Shown: in pieces, positions 11,005-18,876 of the stretch
How positions within the stretch are numbered: position 1 is the first letter of the stretch
Layout: every line of letters starts with the position of its first letter
Program-made: the position numbers and the translations under genes
The notes under the pieces: generated by a model
Database searches by the model: none
What the model saw: the letters and a program-made list of their open reading frames with translations, nothing else
What the model was told of the DNA's origin: nothing
Assembly (NCBI RefSeq): GCF_900110225.1
Contig: NZ_FOCW01000004.1
Span: 62,001-126,000, forward strand
Direction of reading: 5' to 3'
Length of the DNA: 64,000 bases
Origin: Allobrachymonas denitrificans DSM 15123
GTDB taxonomy: Bacteria; Pseudomonadota; Gammaproteobacteria; Burkholderiales; Burkholderiaceae_C

Positions 11005-11505
11005 ATGGAAGCCCGCAAGACCCTGCTGATCGTCTACCACTCCCTCACCAACGGCACGCGCCAGATGGCCGAGGCGGCGCGTGCCGGTGCGCAGGCGGAT
11101 GGCAGCGTGGAGGTGCGCCTGTTGCACGCCAGCGCAGCCGGGCCGGAGGATGTGCTGGCGGCCGACGGCTATGTGTTTGCCACCCCGGAGAATCTCGGTG
11201 CCATGAGCGGCCAGCTTAAGGATTTCTTCGACCGCAGCTATTACGGCGCGCTTGATCGCATCAATGGCCGGCCCTATGCCAGCCTGATCTGCGCCGGTAG
11301 CGATGGCGAGAATGCGGCGCGGCAGATTGCCCGTATTGCCACCGGCTGGCGCTTGAAGATGGTGGCGGAGCCGCTCATCGTCTGCACCCATGCCCAGACG
11401 CCCGAGGCGATTCTGGCGCCCAAGCAGATCGGCGCGGAAGATCTGGAACAGTGCCGGGCGCTGGGGGAAGCGCTGGCGGGCGGGCTGAGCATCGGCGTTT
11501 TCTGA
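11005..11505 (+). CDS. Flavodoxin-fold NAD(P)H-dependent reductase
   Basis: A 166-residue protein with an N-terminal beta strand followed by YHSLTNGTRQMAEA, a flavodoxin-like phosphate-binding loop for FMN, and later ATPENLGAMSGQLKDFFDR, typical of the flavodoxin/WrbA-like superfamily. It is likely a cytoplasmic FMN-dependent oxidoreductase; its substrate cannot be told. It follows the PF09791 gene by 57 bp on the same strand and converges on the ferritin-like gene. The start is ATG 11005; an earlier in-frame start has no ribosome site. Confidence 0.75.
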   Translation: MEARKTLLIVYHSLTNGTRQMAEAARAGAQADGSVEVRLLHASAAGPEDVLAADGYVFATPENLGAMSGQLKDFFDRSYYGALDRINGRPYASLICAGSDGENAARQIARIATGWRLKMVAEPLIVCTHAQTPEAILAPKQIGAEDLEQCRALGEALAGGLSIGVF

Positions 11506-11531
11506 CGATATAGGCGTAGGAAATAATTCCC

Positions 11532-11557
11532 CAAAGCGATGGTTTTCGCCTTTGGCG
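11532..11557. terminator. Possible bidirectional hairpin between convergent genes
   Basis: CCAAAGCG and CGCCTTTGG face each other across an 8-9 nt loop in the gap between the flavodoxin-fold gene and the convergent ferritin-like gene. There is no strong T-run, so a terminator role is only likely by position. Confidence 0.35.
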
Positions 11558-11675
11558 TTGAGGCTGCTGTTCATATTTGGGGAAGGCAGTCACACCCTAT
11601 GGCAGACCCTTCTGCACAGCGAATCCTGCGCTGCTCGTACGCCCCGCGTTAAGCCCCAAGTGAAAACCGGACGTC

Positions 11676-12515
11676 TTACGCCGACAGTAGACGCCGGCCC
11701 AGCTTTTGCAGCGGGGGTTGCACCCATTTTTCCACCCGCTTGGGCAGGTCCATCGGCTTGAGCAGCATGCGGATCACTTGCTCGATCGGCAGGCTGCTGC
11801 TCACCAGCTGGTAGGTGCGCTGGCTCAGCTCCTCGAAATTGCCCTCGCGGAACAGCGGCGGGCGGTGCTGCCAGACATGGCGCAGCGCTACGTCAGAGTC
11901 GCTCTCGCGCATCTCGGCCAGCCGTTTGTAAAGCACGGCGGCAATGCGCGCGCGGCTCAGTTTCTGGCTCGCCTGCAGCTCGCGGAAATACTGGAAGAAG
12001 TATTTGTAGTGCTGCACCTCGTCGGTACGGATGCGGTTGGCCAGGTCGGCCAGCACCGGTTCGGTGGCCAGATTGCGCAGGGTTTCGTAGTAGGTGGTGG
12101 TGCCGGTCTCGACCACGCAGCGCGCGACCAGTTCCAGCGTGCGGTCGTCTTCCAGCTCTTCGTCGGTGCACATGGCGCCGTATTCGGCAAAGAAGCCGTC
12201 GAAGGCGGTCTGCCAGGCGAACTCAGGCCAGACGGTTTCCACATAAGTGCGCAGCGCCAGGCCGTGCTGCAACTCCTCCGGCTCCCAGCGCTGCTGCAGC
12301 CACTCGGCCACCTCGGGGTAGGCCGCGTAGTGGCGCACCAGATTGCGCGTGTACATGTCGGAGCCGGTCTCGATGAAGGAGGCGCTGGTGACCAGATAGA
12401 ACAGGTCCTGGTTGTGGCGGATGCGCGGGATGTCGATGCGGCTGAAGTCGATCTCGCTGATGTGCCAGCGTACCGGCTGGGGCGCCGGGGTGGCGGAAGT
12501 GGGGGAGGATTCCAT
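11676..12515 (-). CDS. Ferritin-like di-iron protein
   Basis: A 279-residue helical protein with a complete di-iron ligand set: Glu in ASFIETGSD, EExxH in EPEELQHGLAL, Glu in VVETGTTTYYE, and DExxH in RTDEVQHYKYF. That order is the acyl-ACP desaturase/ferritin-like four-helix arrangement. It probably binds two irons and acts with dioxygen, but no substrate can be named. The N-terminal ~60 and C-terminal ~50 residues lie outside the core bundle. It is divergent from the FAD oxidase gene, with 237 bp between starts. Confidence 0.78.
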   Translation of the reverse strand: MESSPTSATPAPQPVRWHISEIDFSRIDIPRIRHNQDLFYLVTSASFIETGSDMYTRNLVRHYAAYPEVAEWLQQRWEPEELQHGLALRTYVETVWPEFAWQTAFDGFFAEYGAMCTDEELEDDRTLELVARCVVETGTTTYYETLRNLATEPVLADLANRIRTDEVQHYKYFFQYFRELQASQKLSRARIAAVLYKRLAEMRESDSDVALRHVWQHRPPLFREGNFEELSQRTYQLVSSSLPIEQVIRMLLKPMDLPKRVEKWVQPPLQKLGRRLLSA

Positions 12516-12752
12516 GTTGTTCTTCTCGAAAAAGGCCGGAGCGCGCCGGCAACCGTGCAGGGCGCAGGCAGCTGGTGTGATTCCCTGCGAACATTTTGCC
12601 TAAAGGCGATGTGACCCTGTGGGCTGAGTGGTATGCAAATGTGTCGCTGTTGATGGATGCAACGCCAGACGTGCACAGGAACCGCCCCGCGCGCTCTGCA
12701 CGATCCGCCCCGCAATGCCACAATGGCGTTTTCCCCGCATCACGGAGTTTCC

Positions 12753-14189
12753 ATGTCTGCCAGCGCCGAAGCCGCCACCCGGCCCCATGCCCACGATCTG
12801 AGTGCCCATCTGCAGCCGCGCCCGCTGCCGGCTACGCTGTTGCAGGCGCTGCAGCAGCGCTTTGGCGCCCAGCTGGCGACCTCGCTGGCGTTGCGCGAGC
12901 AGCACGGCCGCGATGAGTCCGTCTATAACGTGCCGCCGCCGGATGCCGTGGTGTTTGCCGAAAGCACCGAGGATGTGGCCGATCTGCTGCAACTGGCTAC
13001 ACAGTACCGTGTGCCGGTGATTCCCTTCGGCGCCGGCTCCTCGCTGGAAGGCCATTTGCTGGCCGTGCAGGGTGGCATCAGCCTGGATCTGAACCGCATG
13101 AACCAGATCGTGGCCATCAACGCCGAGGACCTGACCGTGACGGTGCAGCCCGGCGTGACGCGCAAGCAGCTCAACGAGGCGCTGCGCCACGATGGCCTGT
13201 TCTTCCCCATCGACCCCGGTGCGGATGCCAGCATTGGCGGCATGTGCGCCACGCGCGCCAGCGGCACCAACGCCGTGCGCTACGGCACCATGCGCGAAAA
13301 CGTGCTGGCGCTCGAAGTCGTGACCAGTGCGGGCGAGGTGATCCACACCGGCACGCGCGCCCGCAAGAGCAGCGCCGGCTACGACCTGACGCGCCTGATG
13401 GTGGGCAGCGAAGGCACGCTGGGTGTGATGACCGAAATCACCCTGCGCGTGCACCCGCTGCCCGAAGCGGTGTCGGCGGCCACCTGCATGTTCCCCGGCA
13501 TTGCCGAGGCGGTGCAGACGGTGATCCAGATCATCCAGCTCGGCGTGCCGATCGCGCGTTGCGAGCTGATCGACGCCAACTCGGTGCGCATGGTCAACGC
13601 CTACAGCAAGATGGATCTACCCGAGTCGCCCATGCTGCTGATGGAATTCCACGGTTCGCCCGCAGGCGTGGAGGAGCAGGCCGCCACCGTGCAGGAGATT
13701 GCCAGCGACAACGGCGGCGCCGACTTTCAGTGGGCGGTCACGCCCGAGGAGCGCACCCGTTTGTGGACGGCGCGGCACAACGCGCTGTTTGCCGCGCTGG
13801 CCTCCCGCCCCGGCTGCCGCGCCATCAGCACCGACACCTGCGTGCCCATCAGCCGCCTGGCTGACTGCCTACTGGTTTCGGCCGAAGAGACCGTAGCCTC
13901 GGGCATTCCGTTCTTCCTGGTCGGCCACGTGGGCGATGGCAACTTCCACTTCGGCTATCTGGTCGACCCCGAAGATGCCGACGAGTGCGCGCGTGCCGAA
14001 CAGCTCAACCACGCGCTGGTGAGCCGCGCCATCGAGATGGGCGGCACCTGCACCGGCGAGCATGGCATCGGGCTGCACAAGATGGGGTTCTTGCGCCACG
14101 AGGCGGGTGAGGGCGCGATTGCCATGATGCGCGCCATCAAGCAGGCGCTGGATCCGCACAATATCCTGAACCCCGGCAAGATTTTCTGA
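12753..14189 (+). CDS. FAD-binding oxidase, D-lactate/glycolate dehydrogenase (GlcD) family
   Basis: A 478-residue flavoenzyme with an N-terminal PCMH-type FAD domain (PVIPFGAGSSLEGHLL, ADASIGGMCATRASGTNAVRYG, LMVGSEGTLGVMTEI) and a C-terminal FAD-oxidase C domain ending in GTCTGEHGIGLHKMGFL and DPHNILNPGKIF. Such enzymes oxidise D-2-hydroxyacids such as D-lactate or glycolate and pass electrons to cytochrome c or quinone. D-lactate dehydrogenase (cytochrome) is my best guess. The start ATG 12753 has ACGGAG 6 nt upstream. No GlcE/GlcF partners are nearby, which favours a single-subunit enzyme. Confidence 0.88.
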   Translation: MSASAEAATRPHAHDLSAHLQPRPLPATLLQALQQRFGAQLATSLALREQHGRDESVYNVPPPDAVVFAESTEDVADLLQLATQYRVPVIPFGAGSSLEGHLLAVQGGISLDLNRMNQIVAINAEDLTVTVQPGVTRKQLNEALRHDGLFFPIDPGADASIGGMCATRASGTNAVRYGTMRENVLALEVVTSAGEVIHTGTRARKSSAGYDLTRLMVGSEGTLGVMTEITLRVHPLPEAVSAATCMFPGIAEAVQTVIQIIQLGVPIARCELIDANSVRMVNAYSKMDLPESPMLLMEFHGSPAGVEEQAATVQEIASDNGGADFQWAVTPEERTRLWTARHNALFAALASRPGCRAISTDTCVPISRLADCLLVSAEETVASGIPFFLVGHVGDGNFHFGYLVDPEDADECARAEQLNHALVSRAIEMGGTCTGEHGIGLHKMGFLRHEAGEGAIAMMRAIKQALDPHNILNPGKIF

Positions 14190-14286
14190 ACTGCCGACTG
14201 CCGCTGCCGCTGCCGCTGCGACAGGCTGGTGAAGTGGCAGAAGGCTGCCTGTAGCCGGGCCGTTAGAGCGCCGTAGCCAGCCTGAT

Positions 14287-17200
14287 TCAGTGCACCAGTT
14301 CCGCTTCGGAGACAGGCGCCGAGGGCCGCGTGGCCGGCAGGATGCCCGTTTCGGGTGCTGGCGTGCCCGGGGCTTCCGGGGCGAGGGGTACCGAAGGCGT
14401 GGCGGCGGGCGCCATTGGCTCGGCACCTGCAGCCGCAGGTTCGGAAGCAGCAGCAGCCGCCTCCGGCGCATCCGCCGGCAGCGCCCGCAAGGGCACGGTG
14501 GGCGGCACCGAGTAGGCGCCGAAGTAGTTGCTGCCCTGTCCGGTCACCGGCCACCAGTCCCACATCAGGCTGCTGCCGGTCACCGGCCACCAATCCCACA
14601 GCGGGTCGACCGGGCCGGGGGTGGCGTGGCTTACCAGAATGCGTCGGGCCGTCTCGCTGGCCACTTCGCCCTTGAGCGTATCCACCTGCGGCTTGTTCCA
14701 CGGTCCGCTGATATGCAGCACCTGCGTGGCCGCGGCGTTGATGGATTCGCTCAGCAGCAGCTGCGCAAAATAGGTGCCCAGACCGATCGCCGGATTCACG
14801 GCGGCAGCGATCAGAGCCGTACTGCCCAGGTCGATCTTGGGCTGCACCAGCACATCCAGATCCAGCGTCTGGTCCAGCAACGAGGCCTGTCCGTTGACCT
14901 TCACGTCGGCCATAGTGGTGCCGATGACCTCGGTGTCGTCCGTCTGCACGATGCCGTTGTTGATGCGCAGCGTGCCGCCCACGCGGTCGAAGCCAAAGCC
15001 GCGGCCGGGGTTGGCCCCCAGCCTGGACAGCGCCTGCAGGCTGAACAGGTTGATCAGCCGCGCCGCGCCGGGGTCGATTTTCGTCACGCGGCCGTTGCGC
15101 ACGTCCATGCGCACGGTGCCATCGAGCGTTGCCATGTCGATCGAGATGGGAGAGCCGCGCCAGCGGATGGTGCCTGCCAGCACACCCGCACCGCCGGCCA
15201 CCAGATCCGTGGCGCCGAAGTGGTCCATCATGTTGCCGAGATTGGTGGTTTCCAGCCGCACGTTCAGGGCCACGAAGCGGCGCGCGGGCGTGCCGTCCGG
15301 CAGGCGCGCGTTGCGCGGCTGGCCCCACACGCCGCTGCCGTGCAGCACGGTGTTGGGCACGGTGGCTGTGAGCTGGTGGATGCGCCAGCCGGTGCTGGCA
15401 TCTTCCGGGTCGTCCACCAGTGGCGCGTCGGCCGTCATGGGCGTGGCCGAGTTGCTGGCCAGCAGCACCAGCTTGTCGAGCTTGTAGCCCAGCACGTCCA
15501 CATTGGTGGCCTCGATGTCCAGCGCGGGCAGGCGTTCCGGATCCTCGGTCTTGCGCACGATTTCCTTCACGTCTTCCACTTGCGCCGGCTCGATGATCAG
15601 GCGTGCCAGCCGCGCCTTGACGCTGCCCATGCTGTTGCCGCGTGGCTGCAGGTATTCGACATAACCGTTGATCTGGCGCGAATCGAGCGTGAAGCGCCAC
15701 AGGCGGCCCTCGCGCGAGCCACCGATCACCAGGTTCTCCAGATTGCGGCCGGCGATCTTGAGCGAGGTGGTCTGGATGGCGAGCACGCTGGGCAGGTAGC
15801 TCAGGTCATCGCCGCTGCCACTGCCCTGGCTGCTGCCGGCTACCGAGGGCGCGGAGGAGATGCGCTGCAGCACCTGCTGCCAGGCGTCCACGTCCACGGC
15901 ATCCAGCAGCACCAGCGCATGCACGTCGCTGTCCGGCAGCGGGGGCAGATTCTCGTGGGCGCGTTCGCCGATGGCGATACTGCCGCGCAGCACGCGCGGT
16001 TCGGCCCCGCGCACGTCGCGCACATAGTGCACCGACACCTGCTGGCCGGCACGGACCAGCAGCCGGTCTTCGGCCGGCATCAGCTTGCCGTTGCGGTCGG
16101 TGTAGTTGCTCACCACCGTGTTCTCGATATGCAGCGGCAGGCTGCCCGCGGCCGGCTTGGACAGCGGCGCCGGCAGGTTCAGGGCCATGCCGTTCAGGTC
16201 GGTATCGATGGTGAGCTCGGGCGCGCCACGGTCGAATTGCAGCCTGGCCTTGTAGCGGCTGCGGCCCTGCATGTAGCCGGCCAGCGGCGCCACAAAACTC
16301 ACCATGCGCTCCTGGCGCAGGCCTTCGGCGCTGAAGTCGCCTTCGGCGTTGAACACGATCTGGCGCTTCTCGCCGGGGCGCGTGGCCGACTTGAGGCCGC
16401 CCGCCAGCACCGCGCTGCCACCCAGCATGCGTGTGCGCACCTGGCGCAACTCGAAGCCTTTCTCGGTAAAGGCCACGGCGCCGGTGCTGCCCGCCAGCAG
16501 CGGGGTTTCGGGGGTGATGCGCAGGTCATTGCCCTTGAGCACCACCTGGCCTTCCACCTTGGCGTGGTCCATGTTGTTGATCGGCAGACCCAGCGCAATG
16601 GTCAGATCCGTGTTGCCGGTGGCGGTGGCCTTTTCCAGCGCATGGTTGGCGATGACGGTGAGCGGCGAGGTATTGGCCAGATGCAGCGCCTGCGACAGCG
16701 GGCCGCTGGCGCGCGCCGCCACGCCCACCGTCAGGTTGTGCGCCAGATCGGGCACGGTGGCACCCAGCTCGTGCACTACCAGATCCGGGGCGGTGCTGAA
16801 GCGCGCCTTGGCATCGACAATCTCCAGCCGGTTGTGGTCGATGATGAGCTTGCCGTTGAGGTGCGTGAGCGCGGGCCAGGGCAATTCACCCGGCTTCTGC
16901 AGCTTGGGCGGCAGGAACTGGTAGTTGGCGTTGACCAGCGGCACCTCGAAGCGGAACACGCTGGGCACCGGCTTGCCATCCGCGTCATGCTGGTTGGGGA
17001 TGTGGTCGAGATCGCCCTTGATCAGGATCTTTGCATTGCGGATGTCGCCGTCGCGCACGGCCAGTTGCACGTACTCGCGTGCATGTTCGCCCAGCGACAG
17101 CGGCAGGTAGCGGTAGACGCGCTCGGCGCGGGCACTTTCCATGGTGGCGCTCAGGTCGAGCAGGCCGGGGAAGCGGTTGGCCGCCGGCTCGTCTCCTGCC

Positions 17201-18849
17201 AGCTCGCGCGTGCGCCACTCGGCCTTGAGCGAACCGCGGGCATCGGCGTTGGCAAAGCGCACCTCCGGCAGGTGTGCGCGGATGTGGTCGCCGTCGATCT
17301 CCCACAGCACTTTGGCATCGAAGCGGTCGAAGGGAATGCGCGGCTCCTCGAACACGCCCGGCAGCACCACATTGCCCTTGCGCATGGCGATGTCCATGGT
17401 GCCGCCGCGTTCGGTCAGGTCGAAAGCCACCGCTGCGCCTTCCACCCCTGGCACGCCGGGCTCGAAGCGGCCCTTCTTGCGGTTGTACGGCCCCTGGCGC
17501 GAGAGCCAGCCGATCTGCTTGGCCGAGCCCTTGGCCGTGTAGGCGGTGGGCTGGTTGATGTTGCCCTGCCAGGTCACGGCAATGTCGTCCAGATGGCCGC
17601 CGGGCTGGTAGGTTTCCAGCGCTTCCAGCATGGCCTCGCCCAGCGGCAGGCTGCCGGCCAGCTCGAAGATGATGCCCAGATCCCAGTTGTCGCCTTCCAC
17701 GCGGCCGCTGCTGTCGGCGCGCTGCGTGCCGTTGTTCATTTCCACCCGCACGTTGCCGCCGGACCACTGGCGGTTGCTCAGGGTGGTGAAGCTCAGCTCC
17801 TGCGTGTTGAAGGTGTAGGTGGAATTGGCCGGTGTCTGGGGCGGGTTCTTCTCTTCGGAGGGTTGTGCATCCGAGGCGAACTGCACGCTGAACATGCTCT
17901 TGATGTTCTTGAGCGCCAGCGGCGGCAGGCCCTGGCCCAGTGTCATGTCCACCTCATCGAGCTGGGCGTCGATGGTGGCGGTGCTGCTGCGCATTTCCTT
18001 GAAATCGGCCCAGACGCGCAGGCGGCCATGGCCCTTGCGCAGATCCACGTTGTGGCCGATCTCCATGTAGCGGCGCAGCTGCGACACGTCCAGCTCGGGC
18101 ATGTCGGCGTAGGCCACGCCATTCCAGTTGCGCCACAGGGTGCGGTCGCCAAACATCGGGTGCGACCATTCGCTCACGAACAGGATGGGCTGGCCCCAGC
18201 CCTGCGGCGGGGTGGCGTTGAGCTGCAGTGCGTGCGAGGTGCCGCTGTTGGTCAGGCTGGCCTCGACCTTGGACAGCAGCAGCGGCGCTTGCTGGCGCTG
18301 GTCGTCGGTCCAGCGGATGCTGCCGTTGTGGATGGCCAGTTCGGGTTGCGACAGCAGCCAGTTCAGGGCCGGGCCGGAATCGCCGCCCTTGCCCTGCGCC
18401 AGCTTGACACCGGCCACTTCCACGGTGCCGTCGGGATTGCGCCGCGCCTCCAGTTCGGGCGTGAAGACCGAGAGCCGCTCGAAGCCCGAACGCAGCAGCG
18501 CCGCCTGCAGCGACACCACCGCCTGCACGCTCTGCACACGCAGGCCGTGGCGGCCGGTGCCATCCTCCACCACCAGCTGCTCCATGGCGATGGTGGGCTC
18601 CCAGCCCTGCTCCAGCAGCACGATGCGACCGATGTGCACCGGCTTGCCCAGCGCGCGGCTGGCGGCTTGTTCAAGCTGCGGGCGGAAACTGTCGATGTGC
18701 GGCAAAATGGCGAATTGCAGCACCAGTGCAAGCAGCCCGAACAACCCCAGCAGCAAGGCCACCGTGAGCCACAGCCAGCGCAAAACGCGCCGGAGCCAGG
18801 CAAACCGGCGGCGCTTGGGAGGACTGGAGGGCGAGGCGACTTCCTGCAT
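14287..18849 (-). CDS. yhdP: YhdP-type AsmA-like protein, probable phospholipid transport
   Basis: A 1520-residue protein with one N-terminal membrane helix (residues ~25-55, preceded by KRRRFAWLRR) and a long beta-rich periplasmic region of the DUF3971/AsmA C-terminal type. YhdP in E. coli spans the periplasm and moves phospholipids toward the outer membrane with TamB and YdbH. At 1520 residues it is longer than E. coli YhdP (about 1270), and has an Ala/Pro-rich C-terminal tail of some 80 residues preceded by a duplicated WDWWPVTG segment. ATG 18847-18849 is chosen, with GGAG close upstream. It is divergent from glnE with 27 bp between starts. Confidence 0.85.
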   Translation of the reverse strand: MQEVASPSSPPKRRRFAWLRRVLRWLWLTVALLLGLFGLLALVLQFAILPHIDSFRPQLEQAASRALGKPVHIGRIVLLEQGWEPTIAMEQLVVEDGTGRHGLRVQSVQAVVSLQAALLRSGFERLSVFTPELEARRNPDGTVEVAGVKLAQGKGGDSGPALNWLLSQPELAIHNGSIRWTDDQRQQAPLLLSKVEASLTNSGTSHALQLNATPPQGWGQPILFVSEWSHPMFGDRTLWRNWNGVAYADMPELDVSQLRRYMEIGHNVDLRKGHGRLRVWADFKEMRSSTATIDAQLDEVDMTLGQGLPPLALKNIKSMFSVQFASDAQPSEEKNPPQTPANSTYTFNTQELSFTTLSNRQWSGGNVRVEMNNGTQRADSSGRVEGDNWDLGIIFELAGSLPLGEAMLEALETYQPGGHLDDIAVTWQGNINQPTAYTAKGSAKQIGWLSRQGPYNRKKGRFEPGVPGVEGAAVAFDLTERGGTMDIAMRKGNVVLPGVFEEPRIPFDRFDAKVLWEIDGDHIRAHLPEVRFANADARGSLKAEWRTRELAGDEPAANRFPGLLDLSATMESARAERVYRYLPLSLGEHAREYVQLAVRDGDIRNAKILIKGDLDHIPNQHDADGKPVPSVFRFEVPLVNANYQFLPPKLQKPGELPWPALTHLNGKLIIDHNRLEIVDAKARFSTAPDLVVHELGATVPDLAHNLTVGVAARASGPLSQALHLANTSPLTVIANHALEKATATGNTDLTIALGLPINNMDHAKVEGQVVLKGNDLRITPETPLLAGSTGAVAFTEKGFELRQVRTRMLGGSAVLAGGLKSATRPGEKRQIVFNAEGDFSAEGLRQERMVSFVAPLAGYMQGRSRYKARLQFDRGAPELTIDTDLNGMALNLPAPLSKPAAGSLPLHIENTVVSNYTDRNGKLMPAEDRLLVRAGQQVSVHYVRDVRGAEPRVLRGSIAIGERAHENLPPLPDSDVHALVLLDAVDVDAWQQVLQRISSAPSVAGSSQGSGSGDDLSYLPSVLAIQTTSLKIAGRNLENLVIGGSREGRLWRFTLDSRQINGYVEYLQPRGNSMGSVKARLARLIIEPAQVEDVKEIVRKTEDPERLPALDIEATNVDVLGYKLDKLVLLASNSATPMTADAPLVDDPEDASTGWRIHQLTATVPNTVLHGSGVWGQPRNARLPDGTPARRFVALNVRLETTNLGNMMDHFGATDLVAGGAGVLAGTIRWRGSPISIDMATLDGTVRMDVRNGRVTKIDPGAARLINLFSLQALSRLGANPGRGFGFDRVGGTLRINNGIVQTDDTEVIGTTMADVKVNGQASLLDQTLDLDVLVQPKIDLGSTALIAAAVNPAIGLGTYFAQLLLSESINAAATQVLHISGPWNKPQVDTLKGEVASETARRILVSHATPGPVDPLWDWWPVTGSSLMWDWWPVTGQGSNYFGAYSVPPTVPLRALPADAPEAAAAASEPAAAGAEPMAPAATPSVPLAPEAPGTPAPETGILPATRPSAPVSEAELVH
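14540..14599. repeat. 36-bp tandem duplication inside yhdP
   Basis: Two 24-bp blocks (14540-14563 and 14576-14599) are identical at 23 of 24 positions and offset by 36 bp, so the frame is kept. They encode the repeated WDWWPVTG motif near the C-terminus. Confidence 0.85.
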
Positions 18850-18876
18850 GGGCTCCGCAACGAGAAGAAAACGGGC

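Noticed and set aside
14290-18876. Very long plus-strand open frame running antisense to yhdP into glnE (over 2400 codons in all)
   Set aside because: The yhdP part is His/Gln/Arg-rich without any recognisable domain, as expected for the shadow of a GC-rich gene; only the part from 18877 is glnE.
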